The notes under the pieces were generated by a model that searched no databases, was not told where the DNA came from, and saw only the letters and a program-made list of their open reading frames with translations. Made by a program: the position numbers and the translations under genes. A DNA stretch of 26,141 nucleotides, taken from Methanohalobium sp046546175. Lineage in GTDB: Archaea > Halobacteriota > Methanosarcinia > Methanosarcinales > Methanosarcinaceae. This document shows, in pieces, positions 15,040 through 24,765 of the stretch. Location of the stretch: the NCBI RefSeq assembly GCF_046546175.1, contig NZ_JBKGYF010000018.1:1-26141 (forward strand). Direction: 5' to 3'. How positions within the stretch are numbered: position 1 is the stretch's first letter; each line of letters opens with the position of its first letter.

Positions 15040-15870
15040 ATGGGAATAAAAATCACACCTATTATTGACCAGCCAGCTTTGATAGTATCTAATACTGAAA
15101 AAGCGCTCGTGATTGCTGATATACATCTTGGGATAGAGTGGGATTTATATAAAAGTGGAATATCCATACCAAGCCAGACTGAAAAGCATCTTGAAAAAAT
15201 TAAAGAATATTTTAAACAGAGTAGTCCGGATAGAATTATCCTCCCTGGAGACGTGAAACATAATGTACCTCGAACATCATGGCAGGAGAAGAATGAAGTA
15301 CCTTATTTTCTTGAAGCTTTAACAGAACTCGCACATGTGGATATAATCCCTGGGAATCATGATTCAGGTATAGAATCACTTCTTCCTGAAAACAGAAATA
15401 TAAAAGTCCACTCCTCCAGAGGTGCAGTACTGGACAATGTGGGTTATTTTCATGGACATACATGGCCGGACCGTGAATTGTTGAAGGCAGAATATGTGAT
15501 TACTGCACACAATCATCCAACAGTTCGATTCACTGATTCACTCGGTTATCCTACAACAGAAACATCATGGATAAGGTCGAGATTCAATTTCAATGAGTTC
15601 TCTAATTATCAGGATCTTGATGCAGAACCATGGAATAATCCTCGTGTGTTTGTAATGCCGGCATTTAATGAACTTTGTGGTGGTATAGCTTTTAATGAAT
15701 CATCACATGAAGACTTGCTTGGACCGGTTTTCTCTACAAAAGCTTTTGAGCTCGATGAATCAGAAGTGTATCTTCTTGATGGTATGTACCTTGGAATCCT
15801 GAAAAACATACGCAAATCCAGTATGACAAGAAAGAGGTCATCAAGAAAAATTAGAAACAAAAAGAAATAA
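15040..15870 (+). CDS. SbcD/Mre11-related archaeal metallophosphoesterase
   Basis: Encodes 276 aa of the calcineurin-like phosphoesterase fold. All metal ligands are visible: Asp27-X-His29 (ADIHLG), Asp71 (PGDVKH), Asn106-His107-Asp108 (GNHD), His138/His140 (FHGH) and His157/His159 (AHNHP). It belongs to the small archaeal group related to SbcD/Mre11 but lacking their capping domain. The C-terminal tail is very basic (about 255-276) and could bind nucleic acid. The lhr helicase gene starts 16 bp downstream. In bacteria, a metallophosphoesterase (PdeM/Lhr-associated type) is often encoded with Lhr, so nuclease or phosphodiesterase action on helicase products is a fair inference. Substrate is unproven. 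Confidence 0.88.
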   Translation: MGIKITPIIDQPALIVSNTEKALVIADIHLGIEWDLYKSGISIPSQTEKHLEKIKEYFKQSSPDRIILPGDVKHNVPRTSWQEKNEVPYFLEALTELAHVDIIPGNHDSGIESLLPENRNIKVHSSRGAVLDNVGYFHGHTWPDRELLKAEYVITAHNHPTVRFTDSLGYPTTETSWIRSRFNFNEFSNYQDLDAEPWNNPRVFVMPAFNELCGGIAFNESSHEDLLGPVFSTKAFELDESEVYLLDGMYLGILKNIRKSSMTRKRSSRKIRNKKK

Positions 15871-15886
15871 CAAACTAACAATAAAC

Positions 15887-18721
15887 ATGAGTTTTAACAA
15901 CATCTTCGATTCATTTCACCCAAAAATACAACATGCTCTTAAAGAACAGGGTTTTGTATCACCTACCGAACCACAGGAAAAAGCTTTTCCTGTTATCCTT
16001 GAAGACAACAATACCCTTTTGATTGCGCCTACAGGTTCGGGAAAAACCGAAGCATCAGTACTGCCAGTATTTCATAAAATACTTGAAAAAAATGAAGATG
16101 AAAGAAAAGGAATATCGGCACTCTACATAACACCACTACGTGCACTCAACCGAGATATGCTATCACGTATCAAATGGTGGGGCGAGTACCTCGGAATCCA
16201 GGTCATGGTACGTCATGGGGACACACCTAAACATGAACGTCAGAAACAATCACAAAACCCGCCGGATATGTTGATAACCACACCTGAAACACTGCAGGCG
16301 ATGTTTACCGGAAAACTTCTTAGAAAAAACCTGGAATATGTGACACATGTAATCGTTGATGAAATCCATGAAATGGGTACGTCCAAACGCGGGGCACAGC
16401 TTATACTGGGTCTTGAGAGACTGGTAGAAATTTCCGGTAATTTTAATAGAATTGGACTGTCAGCTACAGTGGGTAATCCAAATTTGATTGCTAGTTTTCT
16501 TGCAGGAACAAAACGCAGCATTTCGGTTGTAGAAGTGCCAATGCTCAGTTTGATGGAATTTGATATATTATATCCAGAAACAACCCCTGAAGATTTAGAA
16601 ATATCTAGAAAGACCGGTTTTGACCCGGAGTTCGCATCACACCTTCGCAGTATCCGGAATATAGTTGAAAAACATGAATCAACATTGATTTTTGTCAATA
16701 CACGACAGAGTGCAGAATCACTCGCATCTGGATTCAATATACTTGATGCACCTATCAGTGTACATCATGGTTCTTTATCCTTTGAAGCTCGTCTGGAAGC
16801 TGAAGAATCGTTTAAAAAAGGGAAACTGAAGGGTCTTATCTGCACATCATCTATGGAACTTGGAATCGATATAGGAAATGTAGACCATGTTGTACAGTAC
16901 GGATCACCAAGACAGGTTTCACGTTTGTTGCAGAGAGTCGGTCGTGCAGGACATAAGATACATGAGATTTCAAGGGGCACGATAATCTCTACTGGTCCTG
17001 ATGACAACACAGAAGCCATGGCCATTACAAAAGCAACTCTTGACGGGAGGATTGAAAACATATCACCCCATTACAATCCACTGGATGTCTTGGCCAATCA
17101 GATATGCGGGATAGCACTGGATTTTGGGGAGATAACAGAGGATAGAATTTATTCAATAGTAACAAGAGCCTATCCTTTTAAAGATTTGAAAATCGAAGCT
17201 TTAAAAGGTGTAGTTGCCCAGCTCATTGGTTATAGAATGTTGTGGAGTGATAAACCTGGTATAATCAGCAGAAGGAGAAACACTTGGAATTATTACTACG
17301 AAAATCTTTCCATGATACCTGATGAGAAGAAGTTTGAAGTATACAATATAGTAACCGGTAAAACAGTTGGAATGCTGGATGAAGCTTTTGTTGTCAATTT
17401 TGCGTCTCCTGGTGCGGTCTTTATAACTAAGGGAGACATGTGGCGGATTGTTGAAATGGATTCTGAACGCGACCGTATAAAGGTAGAACCGGTAAAAGGT
17501 ACCGGAGAAGTTCCAAGCTGGGTGGGTGAAGAAATCCCTGTACCTTTTGAAGTGGCTCAGGATGTGGGTAATATACGGGGTATAGTATCAGCCTACGTAA
17601 AAGATGGTTATGGTAACTCGAAAATATCCAATGAGTTAAGAAAGACCTATCCTGCCAACAAAAATGCAGTTTTAAATGTCATCGAACTTGTACGTGAACA
17701 TCTTTCAGAAGGTTGCCCCTTACCTGACAGCAATACCATTGTAATCGAAGAGGATGTGGATGATGGTGCTGTAATCATCAATGCATGTTTTGGTCACACC
17801 ACAAATGAAACCTTTGCAAAAGTCCTGACATCCCTTCTTGCCGCCAGATTCGGCAGTAGTGTGGGACAGGAAATCGACCCTTACAGAATCAAATTGAAAC
17901 CCCCAAAAAGAGTTGATGTTGACCTTATAAAGGACATGATACTGGGCATCCAAACTGAACATATAGAACCGATAATCGAGATGACTCTAAAAAACACGAC
18001 AGTAATGAAATGGAAAATGGTTCATGTCGCAAAAAAATTCGGTGCATTGAGCAAGGATATTGATTATGACCGCATCAGCATGAAAAAGCTCCTTGAAATC
18101 TATAAGGATACATGGATGTTTGATGAGGTTGTAAGGGAGATATTCCATGATATGCTGAACATCGATTGTGCAAAGAATGTATTATCAATGCTGGAATCAG
18201 GAGAAATTATAATAAAGGTTAGTAAACCAACACCTATCGGCTCGGCTGGATTTGCTGTCAGACATGACCTGGTTGCAGCTGATAAGGCAGACCGCTCAAT
18301 TGTGATGGCTTTGAAAGAAAGAATTATGAACGACCGGATTATACTGTTCTGTGTAAATTGTAAAAAATGGACTTCCAGGAGGAAAGTAAAAAATGTTCCA
18401 GATGTTATCCAGTGCCCAGTGTGTGAATCCAAAATGGTAGCCGCTCTTAAACCATGGGAAGAAGATGAAATAAAACTTGTAAAAAAACAGGGCAATACAA
18501 CATCTAAAGACGATACAAAACGAATACGCAGAGTTTATCGGAATTCAAGCATCGTTCTTACCCACGGCAAAAAGGCAGTGATTGCTCTGGCAAGCAGGGG
18601 TGTCGGACCTGATACAGCATCTAGAGTTATACAGAAGATGCGAAAAGACGAAGAAGCTTTTTACAGGGATATAATGGAAGCTGAACGCAATTATGCACGG
18701 ACCAAGCAATTCTGGGATTAA
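15887..18721 (+). CDS. lhr: Lhr-type superfamily 2 DNA helicase
   Basis: Encodes 944 aa, within the range of archaeal Lhr-core helicases. RecA-like domain 1 has Walker A APTGSGKT (47-54), the Asp-Glu-Ile-His box, and GLSATVGNP. Domain 2 has ICTSSMELGIDIG and the arginine-finger motif QRVGRAGH. A winged helix and the Lhr-specific domain follow. Near the C-terminus Cys822/825 and Cys843/846 form a probable zinc ribbon. Lhr translocates 3'-5' on single-stranded DNA and unwinds forks and RNA:DNA hybrids; it is linked to DNA repair. It is encoded with the metallophosphoesterase 16 bp upstream. No SD is obvious. The convergent UPF0182 gene lies 124 bp away. Confidence 0.95.
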   Translation: MSFNNIFDSFHPKIQHALKEQGFVSPTEPQEKAFPVILEDNNTLLIAPTGSGKTEASVLPVFHKILEKNEDERKGISALYITPLRALNRDMLSRIKWWGEYLGIQVMVRHGDTPKHERQKQSQNPPDMLITTPETLQAMFTGKLLRKNLEYVTHVIVDEIHEMGTSKRGAQLILGLERLVEISGNFNRIGLSATVGNPNLIASFLAGTKRSISVVEVPMLSLMEFDILYPETTPEDLEISRKTGFDPEFASHLRSIRNIVEKHESTLIFVNTRQSAESLASGFNILDAPISVHHGSLSFEARLEAEESFKKGKLKGLICTSSMELGIDIGNVDHVVQYGSPRQVSRLLQRVGRAGHKIHEISRGTIISTGPDDNTEAMAITKATLDGRIENISPHYNPLDVLANQICGIALDFGEITEDRIYSIVTRAYPFKDLKIEALKGVVAQLIGYRMLWSDKPGIISRRRNTWNYYYENLSMIPDEKKFEVYNIVTGKTVGMLDEAFVVNFASPGAVFITKGDMWRIVEMDSERDRIKVEPVKGTGEVPSWVGEEIPVPFEVAQDVGNIRGIVSAYVKDGYGNSKISNELRKTYPANKNAVLNVIELVREHLSEGCPLPDSNTIVIEEDVDDGAVIINACFGHTTNETFAKVLTSLLAARFGSSVGQEIDPYRIKLKPPKRVDVDLIKDMILGIQTEHIEPIIEMTLKNTTVMKWKMVHVAKKFGALSKDIDYDRISMKKLLEIYKDTWMFDEVVREIFHDMLNIDCAKNVLSMLESGEIIIKVSKPTPIGSAGFAVRHDLVAADKADRSIVMALKERIMNDRIILFCVNCKKWTSRRKVKNVPDVIQCPVCESKMVAALKPWEEDEIKLVKKQGNTTSKDDTKRIRRVYRNSSIVLTHGKKAVIALASRGVGPDTASRVIQKMRKDEEAFYRDIMEAERNYARTKQFWD

Positions 18722-18769
18722 AAAAAGAAAATGAATTAACAGGTAATATATTTAAAAAAACAGAATATG

Positions 18770-18837
18770 GTTCATCCAGGTATCGAGTGTACCAATGTAT
18801 GATACACCAATAGACAGTTTTTAAAACCTGAATGAAC
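18770..18837. terminator. Nested inverted repeats between convergent genes
   Basis: gttcatccaggt (18770-18781) pairs with acctgaatgaac (18826-18837) with one mismatch in 12. Inside lies gtgta (18787-18791) with tacac (18803-18807). T-runs flank it on the lhr-distal side (18838-18847) and A-rich DNA on the other. The position between two converging 3' ends suits a two-way terminator or a stabilising 3' hairpin. Confidence 0.45.
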
Positions 18838-18845
18838 TTCTTTTT

Positions 18846-21605
18846 TTATTGTCCTGTTTCTGTTGTATTTGCTTCTTCTAGAGTTTGAGACAGACTATCC
18901 AGCGCACTTCTCATTTGTTCTATTTCTTCTCCATAAGCTGACCAGTTTCCTGCTCTCAAGTGGTCTTGTGCTGTGTCATAATGTTCCAGTGCCTGTTGTG
19001 CTAACTGTTGAGATGTCCTTGGAACAACTGGTTCATCTGGTCCTGGTACACTAGGGTCAATGCCATCAACACGCCCTTCAGCGATTCCCTCAAGAGCCTG
19101 CTTGAGTTCTACAGACATGACAACTCTGTCACCTGAAGAAGCAATAACTCTTCTAAGTTCTGGAATCTCGGAATCTTGGGAACTCAGGAATATTGGTTCT
19201 GTATAGAGTATCGAGTTGCCTATCGGTACTACAAGGAGGTTGCCCCTTATAACATTTGAACCACTTTGATCCCAGAGTGTCAACTGTTCTGATATCTCTG
19301 GATTCTGGTCAATTCTGGATTCGATTTGATTTGGACCGTATACCAGTCTTCCTCTTGGAAGTTGATAGTGTTTTATTTCGCCATAGTTTGGTTCATCGGA
19401 TCTTGCTGCAATCCAGGATATCATGTTCTGTCTTTCACGTGGTGTGAATGGTTGAAGCAGGATATATTCTAGTCTATCACTACCAGGAAGCCTTGTAATC
19501 AGATAATATGGTTCCATTTTGGTAGTTGTGCCTCTGTACTTTTCATTTGGTATCTCCCATGAATCTTCTTTATTGTAGAATGTTACAGGGTCTGTCATAT
19601 GGTAGTTTTTGTAAAGTTCCATCTGTACTTCGAAATAATCTACAGGGTACCTTATATGCTGTTTGAGGTTTTCAGGCATTTCTTCATATGGTTTAAACAA
19701 ATCTGGGAATATTTTGGAATATGTTTTAACAACGGGTTCTTCTTCCATCATGTAGTAATCAACACTACCATCATAGGAGTCAATTACTACTTTAACCGAA
19801 TTCTGCAGGTAATTTATACCACTTAATTTTGAACCATAAAATGTATCCGAATATGGATACCTGGATGTGGTTGTATATGCATCAATTATCCAGTGTATTC
19901 TGCCATCATGGATAACTGGATAGGGGTCGCTGTCATATTCAAGGAATGGTGCGATTTTATCAGTTCTCTCTTCTATCTGCTGATGATACATGACCTTAGA
20001 ATCATCGGTTATGTATTCACTTAAAAGGAATTTCGGTTCACTAAAGCGGAAGGCGTATAAAAGGCGTTTAAAAAAAGAGTCAAGCTGTATACCACTATTG
20101 CCTTCATAATTTGTTAGTACAGTTCCTTCACCACCTGGGTAATCAAATTCCTGCCTTACTGTGTTCACGATTTTGTATTCATTCGTAAGTTCACCATAAT
20201 ATACCCGTGGGTTCTCGATTTCAAAATCACCACTTGGTGGTATGTCTTGGAGTACCAGGTCAGGTTGACCATCTGCAGTTTTTGTACTCACCGGATTCAT
20301 TACCATGCCAAAACCATGGGTATATATAAGCCTCTCATTGACCCAATTTCTTGCCTGTGGAGGAAGTCCATCAATATCCAGTTCCCTTACTGACAGCATA
20401 TATTGCCTGTATTCATCTTCGGTTCGATACCTATCGATATCAATGTCGCTAAATGTGTAGTATGTACGTATTTGCTGGAGCTGCTGATAAGATTCTTCAA
20501 GGGCACGATGGTCCCATATTCGGATGTTTGATATGATATCCTCGTTTTCGTCCAAATCCTTACTGGTGATATTCATATCTACATCAAGCTGACTTTCTTC
20601 AACATCGGATAACCCATAGGCTTCCCTTGTAAAACTTATACTGTGTTCAAGGTATGGTTCTTCAACCTGAAGTTCGGTTGGTTCTACTGCAAACTGCTGG
20701 TAAACGTTGGGTACAAACGCACTGGCCAGAACAAATATTATGATTAAACCAATACCTGCCAGTGGTACTTTTATGTCTTTCAGTTTAATGTTTGCCAGTA
20801 ACGCTACTGCTGTCAGGGACGATAAAATGGTAAGTATAGTAAATATTGGTAGCCTAATATGAACATCTGTATAACCAGCACCAGCAACGGCGCCCTGTTG
20901 GGAAAATAGAATTTCATATCTATTGAGGAAGAAACCAAAGGCAATTAAAGCGAATATAAATGCAAGAAGAACGGATACATGCACTAGAACCCTTTTGGGG
21001 ATTTTGTCCAGTATATCCTTTATGTTGATTTCAGGATTTATGTCATAGAATTCTCCTGTTTCCTCTTTTTGAGACCTGAATATAGGCTCCAATCTATATA
21101 CGTAGAGGATACCGATTATAATCAATGTGATTATAGCCAGACCCATCAATACTCCCCTTATCATATGGAAGAACGGGAGCTGGAACACATAGAACCCGAT
21201 ATCATTTAACAGAATTGGATCCTGGACTCCAAAAGGAGTGCTGTTTAGATACAGTAATATGGTTCTCCAGTTACCACTAAATACCAGCCCAAAAAGGAAT
21301 GATAAGAAAACAGTACCAATCAGAAACAACCGATAATCGATTTTCTCATAAGCGATATTTTTGTTGATAAGTATGTTATCTATGGAATTTCTGGCGAATT
21401 TTATGTTTATATAAATGAATATAAAAGCCAGTATAAATCCAGGTATTACTGCAAGAATTTTCCATTGCAGTATTGTTGTAAATACAGATGTGTAATCGAC
21501 CATGTCAAACCACAGATAGTCCATATAAATTCCAATCAGTGGACCAAACCCCAGTAAAACAGCCATTATTGCTATGAATACATAAATTGGTTTTAGGCTT
21601 TGCAT
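18846..21605 (-). CDS. UPF0182 family large membrane protein
   Basis: Encodes 919 aa. Seven hydrophobic segments fill the N-terminal third (about 7-28, 49-68, 92-112, 149-170, 206-227, 252-271 and 281-299). A long polar, Tyr/Asp/Glu-rich region (about 305-919) is probably outside the cell. This architecture, the DYLWFD segment early in the protein and the total length fit UPF0182 (COG1615), a family in actinobacteria, cyanobacteria, clostridia and some archaea with no known function. The C-terminus has an acidic, Pro-rich stretch (about 855-870) then a helical tail. SD GGGGT is 6 nt before the ATG, and a cttataag TATA candidate is at 21637-21644. It is likely monocistronic. Patchy archaeal distribution makes past transfer possible. 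Confidence 0.9.
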   Translation of the reverse strand: MQSLKPIYVFIAIMAVLLGFGPLIGIYMDYLWFDMVDYTSVFTTILQWKILAVIPGFILAFIFIYINIKFARNSIDNILINKNIAYEKIDYRLFLIGTVFLSFLFGLVFSGNWRTILLYLNSTPFGVQDPILLNDIGFYVFQLPFFHMIRGVLMGLAIITLIIIGILYVYRLEPIFRSQKEETGEFYDINPEINIKDILDKIPKRVLVHVSVLLAFIFALIAFGFFLNRYEILFSQQGAVAGAGYTDVHIRLPIFTILTILSSLTAVALLANIKLKDIKVPLAGIGLIIIFVLASAFVPNVYQQFAVEPTELQVEEPYLEHSISFTREAYGLSDVEESQLDVDMNITSKDLDENEDIISNIRIWDHRALEESYQQLQQIRTYYTFSDIDIDRYRTEDEYRQYMLSVRELDIDGLPPQARNWVNERLIYTHGFGMVMNPVSTKTADGQPDLVLQDIPPSGDFEIENPRVYYGELTNEYKIVNTVRQEFDYPGGEGTVLTNYEGNSGIQLDSFFKRLLYAFRFSEPKFLLSEYITDDSKVMYHQQIEERTDKIAPFLEYDSDPYPVIHDGRIHWIIDAYTTTSRYPYSDTFYGSKLSGINYLQNSVKVVIDSYDGSVDYYMMEEEPVVKTYSKIFPDLFKPYEEMPENLKQHIRYPVDYFEVQMELYKNYHMTDPVTFYNKEDSWEIPNEKYRGTTTKMEPYYLITRLPGSDRLEYILLQPFTPRERQNMISWIAARSDEPNYGEIKHYQLPRGRLVYGPNQIESRIDQNPEISEQLTLWDQSGSNVIRGNLLVVPIGNSILYTEPIFLSSQDSEIPELRRVIASSGDRVVMSVELKQALEGIAEGRVDGIDPSVPGPDEPVVPRTSQQLAQQALEHYDTAQDHLRAGNWSAYGEEIEQMRSALDSLSQTLEEANTTETGQ

Positions 21606-21680
21606 ATTAGACCCCGTAAATATTATTTGATTAACCCTTATAAGAGCAATTATAATGGTATTTATTAAAGTCTTTTCCTC

Positions 21681-23282
21681 TTATTTTTTTTGAATATCAG
21701 CTGTATCTTCACACAGTCCTTTCCATATTACTCTGTATCCAAGATAATCAAGGACCGGATAATAGACCTGTTTGTTGAGTTTATATTTTTTAAAAACATC
21801 CACTACATCCGAATATGTCTTCAGATTTTTTATCTGCGAATCGATTTCATTGATAATCTTATAATGGATCAGGTAGTCGCCAAAAATTATATACTTACTG
21901 TTATCATCAAGTTTTTGACCCATTTTTTGTTTTAAGGCATCTTTCCATACACCCTGTTTTTTTGCCAGGTCATCTATGTTGATAATATTTTCTTTTAAAG
22001 GAATATTGATGTTTTGTATTTTGTCTTGCTCTTTTTCCAATTTTTCTTTCTCATAACGTCGCAATATCTGAATAATTTGTTTATAGGGTATTTTTCGGTT
22101 GTAGAATAACACGTCTACATTTTCAGCCTTAAAATCGCTTTCACAACATTTGAGCTTATTGTTGATGAGGAGTATTATAGGTACATTTACCCAGTTTACC
22201 TTTTCTATTTTCTTTTTCAGGTAATCATGTGTCCAGAAACCGATGATTTCGACATATATGGTAAGGTTATTTTTCTGCAGTGAAAAATCAGGTATGAATG
22301 CATATTTTCCTGCTTTCAAAATTACCGGTTCCCTGTACAGGTTCCATTCTCTAAATGATAGTTGTGCGAATTCATACTCAACAGAACTATCAAATTCCAC
22401 TCCATCCTTATTGTTACCATAACTAATCTCTGGTGTTTCTGCCACCTGGTTACGTGACGTTTTCAGACCATATATGTCATCTTTGTCATCTACAGTGAAC
22501 TCAAATATTCGTTTTCCACTGGTTGTTTTGTAGGATATGTTTGCTTTTATATTCCATGAATAACATTCAAGAATATAAGGGACCAGTTTTGCGAATGCTC
22601 TCCCATAACGCTCCGACATTTTGAAAAGGGATGCAGGTCCATCGATATGCAGATTTACCGTTCCTAACCAATCATTGATTTTGGTTTTTTCTCCAACTTC
22701 TGGAACTTTATTGAAGGAGTACATAAGTCCTGAACGAAGGATTGTCTGCAATACCTGTTTAAAATTACCTTTTATTTTTATATCCATGTCAACGGCTCTA
22801 AACAATAGAGTCTGGATGAGTGAGACATTATATTGTTTTAGTAAATTTTCAGGTGATATAGGCTGAAAACTTTTAATGGTTTTGTTTTCATCAAGGTCAG
22901 ACCATAGATTATGTTCCAGCTCATCCTTTGATAGGGATAGTTTTTCTGCTGCTTTCTGGAGTACATAATCCCGTTCTTCACTGGATGTAATAATCTCTGA
23001 ACACTCTTTAAATACCGTCTGGCGTAGCTCTACAGGGTCAAGTCCTGTATCTGATTCTATCACACATCTTCGCAACAGAATCTGGGTTAATCCCCTGATT
23101 AACCGGTAGTTCATCTCTTCAAAACCCTGAATTTCTTCCATGAGGTTTCCATAGGTTCTATCTACATTCCTATTGAAGGTTTTAATCAGCATATCCGCAG
23201 TTTCGATATAGTCTGAACCGACATATACCGGTTTTATGTTACCCCTATAGGTTTTTGTAACAAGTAGTTCACTGGTAAGCAT
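21681..23282 (-). CDS. bax1: Bax1 nuclease (DUF790), partner of XPB
   Basis: Encodes 533 aa from ATG 23282, which gives the family-typical opening MLTSELLVTK; a TTG at 23297 would add five residues and has no SD. The N-terminal region (1-200) is the part that contacts XPB in known archaeal pairs. The nuclease-like core has Glu302/Glu304, Asp332 in IPDFSL and Glu345 in YVEIIGFWT, then Lys356-358, a PD-(D/E)XK arrangement. Bax1 cuts 3' of bubble structures and stimulates XPB in Sulfolobus and relatives. It lies 21 bp downstream of the XPB gene, the usual arrangement. The C-terminal 150 residues are Lys-rich and less conserved. Confidence 0.9.
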   Translation of the reverse strand: MLTSELLVTKTYRGNIKPVYVGSDYIETADMLIKTFNRNVDRTYGNLMEEIQGFEEMNYRLIRGLTQILLRRCVIESDTGLDPVELRQTVFKECSEIITSSEERDYVLQKAAEKLSLSKDELEHNLWSDLDENKTIKSFQPISPENLLKQYNVSLIQTLLFRAVDMDIKIKGNFKQVLQTILRSGLMYSFNKVPEVGEKTKINDWLGTVNLHIDGPASLFKMSERYGRAFAKLVPYILECYSWNIKANISYKTTSGKRIFEFTVDDKDDIYGLKTSRNQVAETPEISYGNNKDGVEFDSSVEYEFAQLSFREWNLYREPVILKAGKYAFIPDFSLQKNNLTIYVEIIGFWTHDYLKKKIEKVNWVNVPIILLINNKLKCCESDFKAENVDVLFYNRKIPYKQIIQILRRYEKEKLEKEQDKIQNINIPLKENIINIDDLAKKQGVWKDALKQKMGQKLDDNSKYIIFGDYLIHYKIINEIDSQIKNLKTYSDVVDVFKKYKLNKQVYYPVLDYLGYRVIWKGLCEDTADIQKK

Positions 23283-23303
23283 GTTAATTTTAACCAACAG
23301 TTA

Positions 23304-24671
23304 TTATTGTTTTTGAGAATTTTTTCTTCTTCTTGAAGTATTTACTTCAGAAGTTTCAGCAGCTATGATCTCATAAAGCACCGCTTCTTTTCCTTTTTGT
23401 TTCCTCAATATTCTTCCAAGGCGCTGGATATATTCTCTCTTACTGCCGGTACCGCTCAGTATGATACCTACATTGGCTTCAGGTACATCGATTCCTTCAT
23501 CAAGTACTTTTGAAGTAACAATCGCATTATAAACTCCTGACCTGAATCTTTCAAGGATGAGGTTCCTTTCTCTTGTTGTTGTTCTGTAAGTTATAGGTGG
23601 AATAAGGAATTCACTGGATATATGGTATACCAGTTTGTTGTGTTCTGTAAATATAAAAACCGAATCATGAGAATGCTTTTTAAGTAGGTCCCTTAATGTA
23701 TCAACTTTTGCCGAACTGTTAAAAGCGATTTCTCTTGCTCTGTTCCTTGCCAGTAATGCTTTTCTTGCTTCCGGATCATTCCCGCTTCTTATAACCAGTT
23801 TCCGGAAATCATCAGGTCGGTTCATGGTAATGTTATGCCTTTTTAAATAATCAGTAAAAACAGAATAATTTTGTTCATAGTTTTTCCTTTCATCATCCTC
23901 CAGCGGCACAGTTATCTTTTCGGTTCTGTAGGGTGAAAGATGCTTGCCTGAAAGTTTTGATAATTCCTGTTCAAAAACTTTGCCACCGACAAGCCGGTTC
24001 AATTCGGTATGGAGACCATCTTCTCTTTCATAGGTTGCTGTCAATCCCAATCGGTAAGGTGCAATAAACATCTCCGCAATAGTGCGGTATCCTTCTGCCG
24101 GTAGATGATGGGCTTCATCAAAAACAACAAATTCGAATCTGTTTCCAAGTTTTTCTGCCTGGAGATAAGCTGAATCATAAGTGGAGATAGTAATGGGTTG
24201 GATATTTTTTGTCCCGCCTCCAAGTGTTCCGATTTCTATGGGATAAACTTTGCTAAGAACAAATCGCCACTGTTCCATTAAATCGATTGTAGGAACAATT
24301 ATAAGAACCGATGTATTGCAGTATGCAATGGCTTCCACACCTATAACGGTTTTACCACTACCGGTAGGAAGAACAATCACACCTTGATAATTGTTCTGAA
24401 TCCATGAAGAAATGGCGTCCTGCTGATAATCTCTTAGTTGTGTATTATTGTTATACAACTGCTTCAGGTCCGGACATGGAACAGTATCAGGGACTTTATC
24501 CCTGTATTCAATTGATAAATTTTTGAGAGAACTGGTTATATCTTTGTAGTGTAACCCCTGTGATCTAAACGTTTTGCTGCGTTCGTCCCAGAATGCATCA
24601 GGGGCTTTTATATTGCCGCTGATTTTTATGGTTCCCTGATGATAGGTCAGTTCCGGTATATCGGTTGGCAT
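23304..24671 (-). CDS. xpb: XPB-type superfamily 2 DNA helicase
   Basis: Encodes 455 aa, normal for archaeal XPB. A short damage-recognition-like N-terminal region (1-75) precedes helicase domain 1 with Walker A LPTGSGKT (101-108), DEAH (185-188) and LTAT (210-213), directly followed by the XPB-specific RED motif (216-218). Domain 2 ends with QRLGRILRKQ. XPB opens DNA with 3'-5' polarity; archaeal forms work with Bax1 as a helicase-nuclease pair. The ATG at 24671 coincides with the expected start site from a TATA element at 24693-24700, so the mRNA is probably leaderless. The C-terminus is short and basic. Confidence 0.94.
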   Translation of the reverse strand: MPTDIPELTYHQGTIKISGNIKAPDAFWDERSKTFRSQGLHYKDITSSLKNLSIEYRDKVPDTVPCPDLKQLYNNNTQLRDYQQDAISSWIQNNYQGVIVLPTGSGKTVIGVEAIAYCNTSVLIIVPTIDLMEQWRFVLSKVYPIEIGTLGGGTKNIQPITISTYDSAYLQAEKLGNRFEFVVFDEAHHLPAEGYRTIAEMFIAPYRLGLTATYEREDGLHTELNRLVGGKVFEQELSKLSGKHLSPYRTEKITVPLEDDERKNYEQNYSVFTDYLKRHNITMNRPDDFRKLVIRSGNDPEARKALLARNRAREIAFNSSAKVDTLRDLLKKHSHDSVFIFTEHNKLVYHISSEFLIPPITYRTTTRERNLILERFRSGVYNAIVTSKVLDEGIDVPEANVGIILSGTGSKREYIQRLGRILRKQKGKEAVLYEIIAAETSEVNTSRRRKNSQKQ

Positions 24672-24692
24672 ATTTGATTTTGTTATAATTGA

Positions 24693-24700
24693 TTTTATAA
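24693..24700 (-). promoter_or_regulatory. TATA element for xpb-bax1, leaderless start
   Basis: On the minus strand this reads ttataaaa within ctatattataaaatc. Its centre is about 26 nt from the A of the xpb ATG, so transcription would start at the start codon itself. Confidence 0.55.
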
Positions 24701-24765
24701 TATAGAATTAATGACCAAAATATTGCTTTTGACATTGTAAATTATGTGCTATATAACCAAATGCT

